From NCBI GenBank assembly GCA_963643165.1, contig CAVIJD010000010.1:1-64000 (forward strand): a stretch of DNA of 64,000 nt, read 5' to 3'. Origin of the DNA: F23-D06 sp963643165. Its GTDB lineage: Bacteria; Bacteroidota; Bacteroidia; Bacteroidales; WCHB1-69. The stretch's first letter is position 1, and the number at the start of each line of letters is the position of its first letter. The notes beneath the pieces were generated by a model, which was not told where the DNA came from, ran no database searches, and saw only the letters and a list, made by a program, of their open reading frames with translations. Position numbers and translations under genes: made by a program. Positions 25,794 to 33,425 of the stretch are shown here, piece by piece.

Positions 25794-26897
25794 CTATTTC
25801 ATCACTTGCCGCAGTTCCTCATCGCTCATGCCGTATGCCTCTTTTCCTTTGCGCAAGCAGTTTTGAAAGCCGCTTTCGTCATTCAGTCCTTTGTAGCACT
25901 GCAGTTCGCTGTACCACAAGTCCCAAAGCAGCGGTATGGCTTTCTCGGCCATCATGAGGCAGGCGAGAGCGTCTGAATAGCGTTTGGCATAGAGGTTGGC
26001 CTTGGCGTAGAACAGCAGGTATATGGGGTCGTCGCCGGTGTGGGGGATGAGTTCGTTTACAGTTTCTTCTGTCTCCTTGACCTTTCCGTTGTTGAAATAA
26101 TAGAGCAATTTGTGCAGCAAGAGGTAACGTGGGTCGGCATCTTCCTTGAGTTGGTCAAGGTTGTTGATGAATTTTGCGGGAGAGGTTTTGTAGAGGTCTG
26201 CAATGTAGAGTTGGTAGAATAGGGGATATTCCTTTATTTCAGTCTTGTGGGCGGTCAGCATGTTGAGCGACTCGCGGTATTTGCCCTCTTTGAGCAGCTC
26301 TTCGGCGTTGTAGAGCCATTGAGCGGCCCCGTCAGGGTCCGTCTTCAGCATCAGATTGTAGAGCATGCTCTTTTCGATGTTTTCGGAAAGCATGCTGCCC
26401 GTGTTGTATATGAAGCCGTCTTGCAGCATCAGTTTTCCGTTGGCCGTATCGACGATGAAGTCCGAAAAGTTGAGGCTGAAGTTGTCGTAAGTCCGGAATA
26501 CAATATGATGTTTGCCGTCGGCGGTATAATGGCGCACAAAGGCAAAGTCGCCGCCGTTGTTGACGGCTTTCACGTGCTGGCTGCCCAATTTGAGGCAGTC
26601 GTCAAAATATTGTTGCCCTCCTTCCACGTCAAAGCCGCTGTAAACGATGGAGTTCTCGGAAACGACCCGCTTGATGTGCTGTTTGTCGATGAGGCTGTCG
26701 AGCGCGGCGGCATTGCCGTCGAGGATGCCTTTTTCTATCTGTTGGGCCATCGCCGTGACGCTCTCCTCATTCAGCGCGGCAGGCTCGCGGAGGGTCTCTT
26801 TGGGCTTTGCGGAATGACAGCCGTAAAGAAGCATAAAAGAGAGCAGCAAAGCGCTTAAGTGCAGGGCAAACGTTGAGAAGTGTCTGAAAAAGGTCAT
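25794..26897 (-). CDS. Lipoprotein of unknown function with helical repeats
   Basis: A 367-residue protein with a lipoprotein signal: a hydrophobic N-terminal segment (LHLSALLLSFMLLYGC) ending in the lipobox LLYGC with Cys at position 27. The first half is beta-rich (NNGGDFAFVRHYTADGKHHI, FRTYDNFSLNFSDFIVD); the second half is helical with TPR-like spacing (GKYRESLNMLTAHKTEI, YSDALACLMMAEKAI). I recognise no named family. Its ATG overlaps the stop of the following EEP gene (ATGA at 26894-26897), so it is coupled to it. Confidence 0.68.
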   Translation of the reverse strand: MTFFRHFSTFALHLSALLLSFMLLYGCHSAKPKETLREPAALNEESVTAMAQQIEKGILDGNAAALDSLIDKQHIKRVVSENSIVYSGFDVEGGQQYFDDCLKLGSQHVKAVNNGGDFAFVRHYTADGKHHIVFRTYDNFSLNFSDFIVDTANGKLMLQDGFIYNTGSMLSENIEKSMLYNLMLKTDPDGAAQWLYNAEELLKEGKYRESLNMLTAHKTEIKEYPLFYQLYIADLYKTSPAKFINNLDQLKEDADPRYLLLHKLLYYFNNGKVKETEETVNELIPHTGDDPIYLLFYAKANLYAKRYSDALACLMMAEKAIPLLWDLWYSELQCYKGLNDESGFQNCLRKGKEAYGMSDEELRQVMK

Positions 26898-28048
26898 TTT
26901 TTATTGATGATTGAGATGTATGTGTAGATGGGGTAATGGTCGGAGACTTCCATTTCCCGGCATACCGTATAGCCGAAGTCGTTGTAGCGGCGGTCGTGGA
27001 GGATATAGTCGATGCGGTAGGTGGGGAACACCTCGCCGGCGTAGGTGGTGCCGGTGCCTTTCCCGCTGCTCCGGAAAGAGTCTTTGAGCCGGCGCGCAAT
27101 CTTGTTGTAGCTGTACGAGGCGGGGGAGTCGTTGAAGTCTCCGCATACGATTACAGGAAACCGGCACGTGTCTATGGAGCGGTGTACGCTGCGGGCCTGG
27201 TGTTGTCTTGACTCAAAGGCGGAGGCGATTTTGTTGTTGAGTTTGCGCACTTTGTAGTCCATGTCTGAGGCGGTGTCTGCGCGGTTGTGCAACAGGGCCT
27301 TTCCCGTGGCGTAATCTTCATTGTCCAGCCTCATCGAGCTGAGGTGGAGGTTGTAGATGCGCAGGGTGTCGCTGTTGTAGCGGATGTCCACATACATGGT
27401 CTTGTTGGCCGAGCTGTCGGGCATCTCTACAATGCCGCAGTCTATGATCCGGTATCGGCTGAAGATGGCCAGCCCGGTCTGGTATCCGCTGACGCCGCTC
27501 GGCAGGAGATAGGTGCGGTAGGTCTTGTTGTTGTCGGGCAGCCCGAGCGCCTCGAGGATGTGTTGTGTCGTGTTGTAGCGATTCCGCCCCGAAGCGTCGT
27601 GTATGTACTCCTGAACGCAGAGGATGTCGGGTCTTTCGTCTTTCAGGAAATCCATGACCTTGTTGCTGCTCTCATTCCGGTTTTCCACGAACGTGTTGAA
27701 CATGCGCACGTTGAAACTCATCACTTTCAGGCAGTTGGCGCAGATCTCGGGCTTCTCCTGTGCGCGCATCTGAAAATGGCGGTCTATGTTGTTGATGTTC
27801 AAGAGGATGATGACGGTGGGCAGGAGCGACCAGCGGTAGTCTATGAAGAGCCAAAGCACCGCGAGTCCAAGGTTGGCGATGAGAAAATAGGGGAACAGAA
27901 GTCCGCTGTAGGCAATCACATGCGACACGGATGGCGGAATCAGTTTCGCAAGATAGGAGAACAGCAAGGCTATGGCGGCCGCGAATGTCAGCGCGAGCAG
28001 CAGGAATTTGGCGAATTTTTTGAGGAATTCGATTTTTTTCTTGGCCAT
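26894..28048 (-). CDS. Membrane-anchored endonuclease/exonuclease/phosphatase (EEP) protein
   Basis: A 384-residue protein. Residues 12-95 hold three or four membrane helices (FLLLALTFAAAIALLFSYL, YSGLLFPYFLIANLGLAVLW, LLPTVIILLNI). From about 108 the EEP fold starts: KVMSFNVRMFN (Asn metal ligand), DILCVQEYIH (Glu), NLHLSS, VICGDFNDSP (Asp-x-Asn) and VSDHYPIYTYI (catalytic His). The active-site set is complete. Substrate is unknown (phospholipid, nucleic acid or phosphosugar). It belongs to the minus-strand group with rhomboid 2 bases upstream. Confidence 0.82.
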   Translation of the reverse strand: MAKKKIEFLKKFAKFLLLALTFAAAIALLFSYLAKLIPPSVSHVIAYSGLLFPYFLIANLGLAVLWLFIDYRWSLLPTVIILLNINNIDRHFQMRAQEKPEICANCLKVMSFNVRMFNTFVENRNESSNKVMDFLKDERPDILCVQEYIHDASGRNRYNTTQHILEALGLPDNNKTYRTYLLPSGVSGYQTGLAIFSRYRIIDCGIVEMPDSSANKTMYVDIRYNSDTLRIYNLHLSSMRLDNEDYATGKALLHNRADTASDMDYKVRKLNNKIASAFESRQHQARSVHRSIDTCRFPVIVCGDFNDSPASYSYNKIARRLKDSFRSSGKGTGTTYAGEVFPTYRIDYILHDRRYNDFGYTVCREMEVSDHYPIYTYISIINKK

Positions 28049-28050
28049 GT

Positions 28051-29094
28051 CTATTTCCTTGATTGATTGAAAAGGAACTCTTTTTCTTCTTTGGTGAGGG
28101 ATTCGTAGCCGCCTTTGGATATCTTGTCGAGGATTTCGTTTATCCGCTGTTGTTCAGATGCCCGGCGGGCATTGAAGGCCTCGTCGCTCATAGGGCGGCT
28201 GTCATAATTGCCGGGGTCGTAATAGCCTTTCTGCCGGGTTCGTTTCCTGAACTTGAACTTGCGGGGGCGTATGGGCTCTGTCCAGCCGTTGTTGTTCCGT
28301 TCGTTCCGCCGCCACAGCAGTATCACGAGCAGGCCGAAAATCATGCCGCCGAGATGGGCGAAATGAGCCACGCCGTCGGAAGCGCTCAGTCCGGTGAGCA
28401 GCTCGAGCACACCGTAAATCAGCACCATCCATTTTGCCTTGATGGGCAGGAGAAAGTAGATGTATATGTAGTTGTTGGGGAACAGCATGCCGAAGGCCAG
28501 CAGGATGCCATACACGGCTCCCGATGCGCCTATGATGTTGAAACTGTTGAGGAAGAGTTCGCGCATGTCGCCGATGATTTCAACAACCTGGTTGAGTGCG
28601 CCGGGGTTCTGCTGCAAGACACTCAGGTTTGCGGTGAGCATTTGCGAGAATCTGGCATCCGTGTTGTTGAGGGCAAGGTTGCGGTAGGTCTCCAACGAGG
28701 GGTCGCTCAAGAAACTGTCAATCAATGCCAACTGAGGGTGTATCTCGGCGAAGAGAACCAGGTAATGGGTCAACGCCGCACCGATGCCGGTGATGAAGTA
28801 ATAGATGAGAAAACGCTTTGTGCCCCAATAGTTCTCTACAGCCGCGCCAAACATCCACAACGCGAACATGTTGAAGAAAAGGTGGCTCAAATTGGCGTGC
28901 ATGAACATGTATGTGATGAACTGCCACGGGTAAAAGTCGGTGGCGGCAATGTAATGCAGCCCTAACCATTGGTTGAGGTCGCACGACTTTTGCAGCACGA
29001 TGGTGGCCACGAAAGCCAATGTGTTGATGATGAGCAGATTCTTTACCCCGGGAGGCAATATGTTGAAGCCTCCTATCCTTATCTGATTGTCCAT
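28051..29094 (-). CDS. Rhomboid-family intramembrane serine protease
   Basis: A 347-residue membrane protease. Helices include LLIINTLAFVATIVL and LFFNMFALWMFGAAVENYWG; TGIGAALTHYLVLF contributes to the core. The catalytic Ser lies in IGASGAVYGILLAFGM and the catalytic His in VAHFAHLGGMIFGLLV. A roughly 60-residue polar insert (PSLETYRNLALNNTD and on) interrupts the helices before the serine motif. The soluble C-terminal tail (RKRTRQKGYYDPGNYD, EEKEFLFNQ) is typical of Bacteroidota rhomboids. Targets are unknown. Confidence 0.88.
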   Translation of the reverse strand: MDNQIRIGGFNILPPGVKNLLIINTLAFVATIVLQKSCDLNQWLGLHYIAATDFYPWQFITYMFMHANLSHLFFNMFALWMFGAAVENYWGTKRFLIYYFITGIGAALTHYLVLFAEIHPQLALIDSFLSDPSLETYRNLALNNTDARFSQMLTANLSVLQQNPGALNQVVEIIGDMRELFLNSFNIIGASGAVYGILLAFGMLFPNNYIYIYFLLPIKAKWMVLIYGVLELLTGLSASDGVAHFAHLGGMIFGLLVILLWRRNERNNNGWTEPIRPRKFKFRKRTRQKGYYDPGNYDSRPMSDEAFNARRASEQQRINEILDKISKGGYESLTKEEKEFLFNQSRK

Positions 29095-29097
29095 GTG

Positions 29098-29826
29098 CTA
29101 TGAATTGTTTGTCTGCTTGTTACGGCGAAGGAGGCTTTTCCAGTAGTTGACGTGCCAGAGGATGTGTATTACCGCCACAAGGGTCATCGGGATGCCGAAT
29201 TGCACGTGCCAGTAGCGGAAGGTGTGCATCGACTGCATCGCGATGCCGTAGTTGATTTGTATGACTAAAAAGAAACCTGACAGACACGACACGATGGCGG
29301 TCACCAGCAGCACGACGTTCCATATTTTGCGGTGTGTGGCTTTTTTCAGGACGTTGAATTTTACCAGCAGGGCACTGAGCACGTAAAGTCCAAGGGTGAG
29401 CCCTGAAATCAGCAGGAGGTCGTAGGGCGACTTGCGTCGTTCCGTCGGCTGTTCTTCCGTGGCGGGCGATACTTCAACATCCGTTACAGTTGCCGTATCC
29501 GTCTGGGCGGAAGCGGCTTGAGGCATGGCGTTCCCGGTCTCATTCTCCGCCTTTTTTTCAATGGCTTTGTTTGGCGCAGGGGCGGCGGGCTTGTCAGCCG
29601 TCTTTTTCTTGTCGGCGGGCTTTGCAGTTTTGGCCGTGTCTGCGTTCTGGACAGGTTCAGCCGCAGGCTTCGAGAGCCGTCCGTGGTCGCAGAATCCGTC
29701 TCCGTTCTGGTCAATGAACCGTCCGCACTGTCCGGGGCAGTCAATGACGCCACAGTCTTGCTGGGCCTGCGAGGTCATGCATAAGGCAAGCAGGAAGACC
29801 ATGGCGGTTAAGATCTTTGTTCTCAT
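29098..29826 (-). CDS. Exported/membrane protein with Cys-rich N terminus and three or four membrane helices
   Basis: A 242-residue protein. The signal peptide KILTAMVFLLALCMTSQAQ is followed by CGVIDCPGQCGRFIDQNGDG and FCDHG, a four-Cys, Asp-rich stretch like the calcium- or metal-binding element seen in several Bacteroidota redox-related proteins. A long Ala/Lys/Pro linker leads to a C-terminal membrane domain (LLISGLTLGLYVLSALLVKF, VVLLVTAIVSCLSGFFLVIQ, TLVAVIHILWHVNYW) with His pairs that could bind haem. I place the start at ATG 29826; the longer frame to 29898 would run through the hairpin at 29853-29889. No specific family name is certain. Confidence 0.62.
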   Translation of the reverse strand: MRTKILTAMVFLLALCMTSQAQQDCGVIDCPGQCGRFIDQNGDGFCDHGRLSKPAAEPVQNADTAKTAKPADKKKTADKPAAPAPNKAIEKKAENETGNAMPQAASAQTDTATVTDVEVSPATEEQPTERRKSPYDLLLISGLTLGLYVLSALLVKFNVLKKATHRKIWNVVLLVTAIVSCLSGFFLVIQINYGIAMQSMHTFRYWHVQFGIPMTLVAVIHILWHVNYWKSLLRRNKQTNNS

Positions 29827-29852
29827 ATTTTTCTTCAACAAGAGGATAAGAT

Positions 29853-29889
29853 AACACAAGAGGCAGGTTGTGTGCCTGCCTCTTGTGTT
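29853..29889. terminator. Long perfect hairpin after the FKBP gene
   Basis: Arms AACACAAGAGGCAGG (29853-29867) and its exact complement (29875-29889) form a 15-base perfect stem with a 7-base loop. There is no T tract on either side, so it may be a processing or mRNA-protecting hairpin rather than a rho-independent terminator. It lies between the FKBP stop at 29898 and the start of the next gene at 29826. Confidence 0.65.
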
Positions 29890-29897
29890 GAAATTCA

Positions 29898-30572
29898 TTA
29901 TTCAAAACTGAGCAGTTCAATTTCAAAAATCAAGGTTGCTCCGCCGGGGATGAGTCCGCCGGCCCCTTGGTCGCCGTATGCGAGGTCAGACGGGATATAG
30001 AACACGAACTTGGAGCCGGTAGGCATCAGTTGCAGGCCTTCGGTCCAGCCGCGGATCACTTGGTTCAGGCCGAAAGATATGGGCTCGCCGCCGTTCTTGT
30101 CGGTGGAGTCGAACACGGTGCCGTCAATCAAAGTGCCGGTGTATTTCACGGTCACTTTGCTGCTGGCTTTGGGCTTCTCGCCGGTGCCGAGTGTGATGAC
30201 TTTGTATTGAAGACCTGAGGCGGTGACTTTCACGTCAGCGTTTTTCTTGTTCTCTTCCAAAAACTTGAGTCCTGCGGCTTTTGCCTCAGTTGCGGCATTG
30301 GCTTGGCGTTGTTGCATGTCTTGTTGGAACTGCATGAAAATTTCCTGCATTTCGGCTTCGGTGAATTTGTTCTGTCCTGCCATTCCGTCACGCACGCCTT
30401 GCATGAAAGCATCGGTGTCGAGGTTCAGTTTGTCTTGTTTTACTTGCGTGCCGAAGTTGGCTCCGATGGCATAACTCACTTTCTGGTCTTTTGTCATTTC
30501 TTGTTGAGATTTTACGGACGTGGCAGCTGTGGCCAGCACAAGGCTCAGTCCTAATGTTAGTAATTTTTTCAT
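29898..30572 (-). CDS. fkpA: FKBP-type peptidyl-prolyl cis-trans isomerase, FkpA-like
   Basis: A periplasmic folding helper of 224 residues. It has a signal peptide (LLTLGLSLVLATAATS), an N-terminal dimerisation part rich in Gln and Ala (VSYAIGANFGTQVKQD, MQGVRDGMAGQN), and the C-terminal FKBP domain (YKVITLGTGEKPKASSKVTV, FDSTDKNGGEPISFGLNQVI, then FVFYIPSDLAYGDQGAGGLI and GATLIFEIELL). The start at 30572 follows the -7 box at 30602; the frame further upstream to 30629 overlaps that promoter. Confidence 0.92.
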   Translation of the reverse strand: MKKLLTLGLSLVLATAATSVKSQQEMTKDQKVSYAIGANFGTQVKQDKLNLDTDAFMQGVRDGMAGQNKFTEAEMQEIFMQFQQDMQQRQANAATEAKAAGLKFLEENKKNADVKVTASGLQYKVITLGTGEKPKASSKVTVKYTGTLIDGTVFDSTDKNGGEPISFGLNQVIRGWTEGLQLMPTGSKFVFYIPSDLAYGDQGAGGLIPGGATLIFEIELLSFE

Positions 30573-30601
30573 TATTGTATTTTCTATTTTTTTCAAGGCT
30601 G

Positions 30602-30609
30602 CAAACATA
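30602..30609 (-). promoter_or_regulatory. -7 element of fkpA
   Basis: The minus strand reads TATGTTTG (TAnnTTTG) 29 bases before the fkpA ATG at 30572. Confidence 0.55.
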
Positions 30610-30654
30610 CATAAAAAATCGATATGCACAATTGTTTCAGCCCACTTTGGGACA

Positions 30655-30695
30655 CAAAAACGGGATAGCCCTGAAAACAGTTCTGGACTATCCCG
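30655..30695 (-). terminator. Rho-independent terminator of the 30.7-31.3 kb gene
   Basis: On the minus strand an 11-base stem (CGGGATAGTCC with GGGCTATCCCG, one T-G wobble, 13-base loop) is followed by TTTTTG. It lies 27 bases after the stop of the small membrane protein gene and before the fkpA promoter. Confidence 0.8.
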
Positions 30696-30721
30696 CGGAG
30701 TTTGAACGAAATGCCGTCTCC

Positions 30722-31252
30722 CTATTTTGAAGCGATGAAGTCATCCACGTTTTTGGCGTTTTCGCCAACCAGCACAACCGTGGGCATGACCGGTTCAAAA
30801 CGGTCTTGCGAGAACTCGAGCACCTGGGCCAGGCAGTAGTCGCTGTTGGTGGTCAGCACGTAAAGTATGCTGCCCGAGCTCATCTCTTTGCCGTAGCCGT
30901 CCAATTTGCCGACGTGGTCTTCCTGAAGTTGTCTGGCCAGTTTCATCTTCGACTCGTTGGAGATGTAAATCTTGTGCTTTTTGAGACGTTTGTTTTGCGG
31001 GATGTACACATAGCGCTCTGTGCCTAAATCAAGGCACACTTTGATGACGCCGAACAGGAAAAGGCAGATGCCGATGGTGAGTATCGTCATGTTCAGGCTG
31101 TCGTGGGGTGAGATGCTCTGTGTTCCGGCCACAAATACGAGTATGCCGACTAATATGAACACGATGGCTGCAAACGGGCTTTTCTTTTTGATTGCGATGG
31201 TGCCTTCCGGCATTTCGAGGATTTCTGCTTCAATGTTTTTATAATTTTCCAT
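30722..31252 (-). CDS. Small membrane protein with two helices
   Basis: A 176-residue protein. A short N-terminal tail (MENYKNIEAEILEMPEGTIA) leads to two membrane helices (FAAIVFILVGILVFVAGTQ, LNMTILTIGICLFLFGVIKV). The C-terminal cytoplasmic part has Tyr/Lys-rich strands (YVYIPQNKRLKKHKIYI) and a run SGSILYVLTTNSDYCLAQVL. I do not recognise the family. It stands alone between terminators. Confidence 0.6.
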   Translation of the reverse strand: MENYKNIEAEILEMPEGTIAIKKKSPFAAIVFILVGILVFVAGTQSISPHDSLNMTILTIGICLFLFGVIKVCLDLGTERYVYIPQNKRLKKHKIYISNESKMKLARQLQEDHVGKLDGYGKEMSSGSILYVLTTNSDYCLAQVLEFSQDRFEPVMPTVVLVGENAKNVDDFIASK

Positions 31253-31490
31253 TTTTTTTCTTTGTTATTTTTTTTCGATTTATAATATTTTTCTTCTTTT
31301 TTTGTTGTTGCGGTCTATGGTTGAAAAAAAGTGTCTGTTTTACCTGAACACACTACAACAAGGCGGCAGCGCAATGAGCTGCGGTCTTGATAATCATAGA
31401 TCATAGAATGATGCGTTATTTCCGCCTTCCTGTAATGATTTGTGGTATAAACTTTGGTTTTCTATAGGGAAACGGCGGGTAAACGTTTTT
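31253..31490. other. Intergenic region
   Basis: About 240 bases with T-rich tracts near 31255-31310 and no convincing gene. The short open frame crossing 31440-31658 on the plus strand is antisense to the next gene and I do not support it. Confidence 0.5.
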
Positions 31491-31880
31491 TCAACACCTC
31501 ATAATCCCCAAAAAGAGGATGTAATAGTCGGCGGGGCAGGGGATGCTGCCGGGGTATGCGACACCGTTAAGCGAAAAGAAACGGCAACAGGTCTTGACGG
31601 TGCGCAGCATGGCGGTCAACAGCGTCTTGAGCGAGACGCCGGTGTTCAGCAGCCTTGACGGTGCACGGGAGGCAAGACTTGGGCCTTCTGACGTGTCTGT
31701 GAAGATGTGCATGAAGAGGCTGCTGCGTATGATGACAACCTGCTCTTTCTGTTTGTCCTGTCCTTGGATGCAGGATGCCGCGCGTGTCCGTGCCGCCGCA
31801 TTCGTGGTGTTTGCGGCAGCGTCATTCCCCGGCAACAGTGCGGAGAATATCAATAGTACGAACAGCAGCGTCTTCTTCAT
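31491..31880 (-). CDS. Small exported hypothetical protein
   Basis: A 129-residue protein with a convincing signal peptide (KKTLLFVLLIFSALLPG, Ala-rich cleavage near 22-24). The mature part has an Ala/Thr-rich start and then VVIIRSSLFMHIFTDTSEGP, TLLTAMLRTVKTCCRFFSL, and a C-terminal YPGSIPCPADYYILFLGI with five Cys residues in total. I recognise no family. It precedes the minus-strand end of cysS's upstream region (cysS ends upstream at 31917) and reads in the same direction, 36 bases after the cysS stop. Confidence 0.5.
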   Translation of the reverse strand: MKKTLLFVLLIFSALLPGNDAAANTTNAAARTRAASCIQGQDKQKEQVVIIRSSLFMHIFTDTSEGPSLASRAPSRLLNTGVSLKTLLTAMLRTVKTCCRFFSLNGVAYPGSIPCPADYYILFLGIMRC

Positions 31881-31916
31881 TTTTGCTTGCATTATGTCGG
31901 TGTGGCAGAAAACAGT

Positions 31917-33407
31917 CTATTCAAGCGACCATTCAGAGCCCTCCTTAGTGTCTTTCACGGTGATGCCGGCCGACTTCAGTTCGTCGCGGATCTTGTCCGA
32001 CACCGCCCAGTTCTTGTTTGCTTTGGCGTCTTGGCGTATCGAAAGCAGCAGGTCCATCACTTTCTTCATGGCCTCGTCATATTTTCCCGCCACATTGAAG
32101 TTCTCGGGGCGTATGCCTAAGATCTCGTGGAAAAACAGGCTGAAATAGCTTTTCAGGAGGTCAATGTCCTCGGCAGTGAGCGTGGCATGGCCGTCTTTGA
32201 CGGCATTGACGATGCGGGAGGCCTCAAAGAGCTCGGCGATGACCATCGGACTGTTGAAGTCGTTGTTCATGGCTTCGTAGCAGCGGTTCACCCAAGCTTC
32301 GATGTTTTCTGAGGAGGCGGCCGACGGCTTCAGCGTGTCCAGATGACGTTCGGCCGTATAGAGTTTTTCGAGTCCTTTCTCGGCAGCCTGCAAAGCCTCG
32401 TTGCTGAAATCGACGGTGCTGCGGTAGTGGGCCTGGAGGACGAAAAAGCGGATTGTCATGGGCGAGTAGGGTTGTGTCAGCGACGGGTGAGAGCCGGTGA
32501 AGAACTCGTTGAGCGTGATGAAGTTGCCTAACGATTTGCCCATTTTCTGTCCGTTGATGGTGATCATGTTGTTGTGCATCCAGTAGTGGACGGAAGAGAT
32601 GCCGTTGGCGACGGTGCTTTGGCACACCTCCGACTCGTGGTGCGGGAACAGGAGGTCCATGCCGCCGCCGTGAATGTCGAACTGCGTGCCCAAGTATTTG
32701 GTGCTCATGGCGGTACACTCAATGTGCCAGCCGGGGAACCCGACGCTCCAAGGCGACTGCCAGCGCATGATGTGTTCCGGGGCGGCCTTCTTCCAAAGGG
32801 CAAAGTCGGCAGGGTTGTGTTTCTCGCTCTGGCCGTCCAACTCGCGTGTGTTGGCCAGCAGTTCGCTCAGCACACGCCCCGAGAGCTTGCCGTATCCGAA
32901 GTCGCGGTCGAATTTGGGCACGTCAAAATAGACGGATCCCTCTGAGATGTAGGCGTACCCCATGTCCAAAATCTTCTGCACAAGGTCGATCTGCTCCATG
33001 ATGTGCCCGGAGGCCCGCGGTTCTATCGACGGGCTTTTCACGTTCAGGGCTTCCATGGCGCGGTGATAACTGTCCATATAATATTGTGCCACTTCCATAG
33101 GCTCCAGTTCCTCCAGCCGTGCCTTCTTGGCGATTTTGTCCTCGCCGCTGTCGGCGTCATGTTCAAGATGTCCCACGTCTGTGATGTTGCGCACATAACG
33201 CACCTTGTACCCGATGTGGGTGAGGTAGCGGAACACAAGGTCGAAAGTCACCGCGGGGCGCGCATGTCCCAGGTGCGGCTCGCCATAGACGGTAGGTCCG
33301 CAGACATACATGCCAACGTGTCCGGGCACAATCGGGTCGAAATGCTCCTTTTTGCCGGTCATCGTGTTGAAAAGGAAAACTTTGTCTTTGTTGTCGGTAG
33401 CAGTCAT
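31917..33407 (-). CDS. cysS: Cysteinyl-tRNA synthetase
   Basis: Charges tRNA-Cys. The 496 residues are the usual class I length. HLGHARPAV (HIGH motif) is near 40, KMGKSLGNF near 292 (KMSKS variant), and the zinc site uses Cys in YVCGPTVY, Cys in HIECTAMS and HHESEVCQS. The anticodon-binding C terminus is complete. It lies 18 bases after the acyl-CoA ligase gene, on the same strand. Confidence 0.95.
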   Translation of the reverse strand: MTATDNKDKVFLFNTMTGKKEHFDPIVPGHVGMYVCGPTVYGEPHLGHARPAVTFDLVFRYLTHIGYKVRYVRNITDVGHLEHDADSGEDKIAKKARLEELEPMEVAQYYMDSYHRAMEALNVKSPSIEPRASGHIMEQIDLVQKILDMGYAYISEGSVYFDVPKFDRDFGYGKLSGRVLSELLANTRELDGQSEKHNPADFALWKKAAPEHIMRWQSPWSVGFPGWHIECTAMSTKYLGTQFDIHGGGMDLLFPHHESEVCQSTVANGISSVHYWMHNNMITINGQKMGKSLGNFITLNEFFTGSHPSLTQPYSPMTIRFFVLQAHYRSTVDFSNEALQAAEKGLEKLYTAERHLDTLKPSAASSENIEAWVNRCYEAMNNDFNSPMVIAELFEASRIVNAVKDGHATLTAEDIDLLKSYFSLFFHEILGIRPENFNVAGKYDEAMKKVMDLLLSIRQDAKANKNWAVSDKIRDELKSAGITVKDTKEGSEWSLE

Positions 33408-33425
33408 CTTGTGTGATATTTTTTT

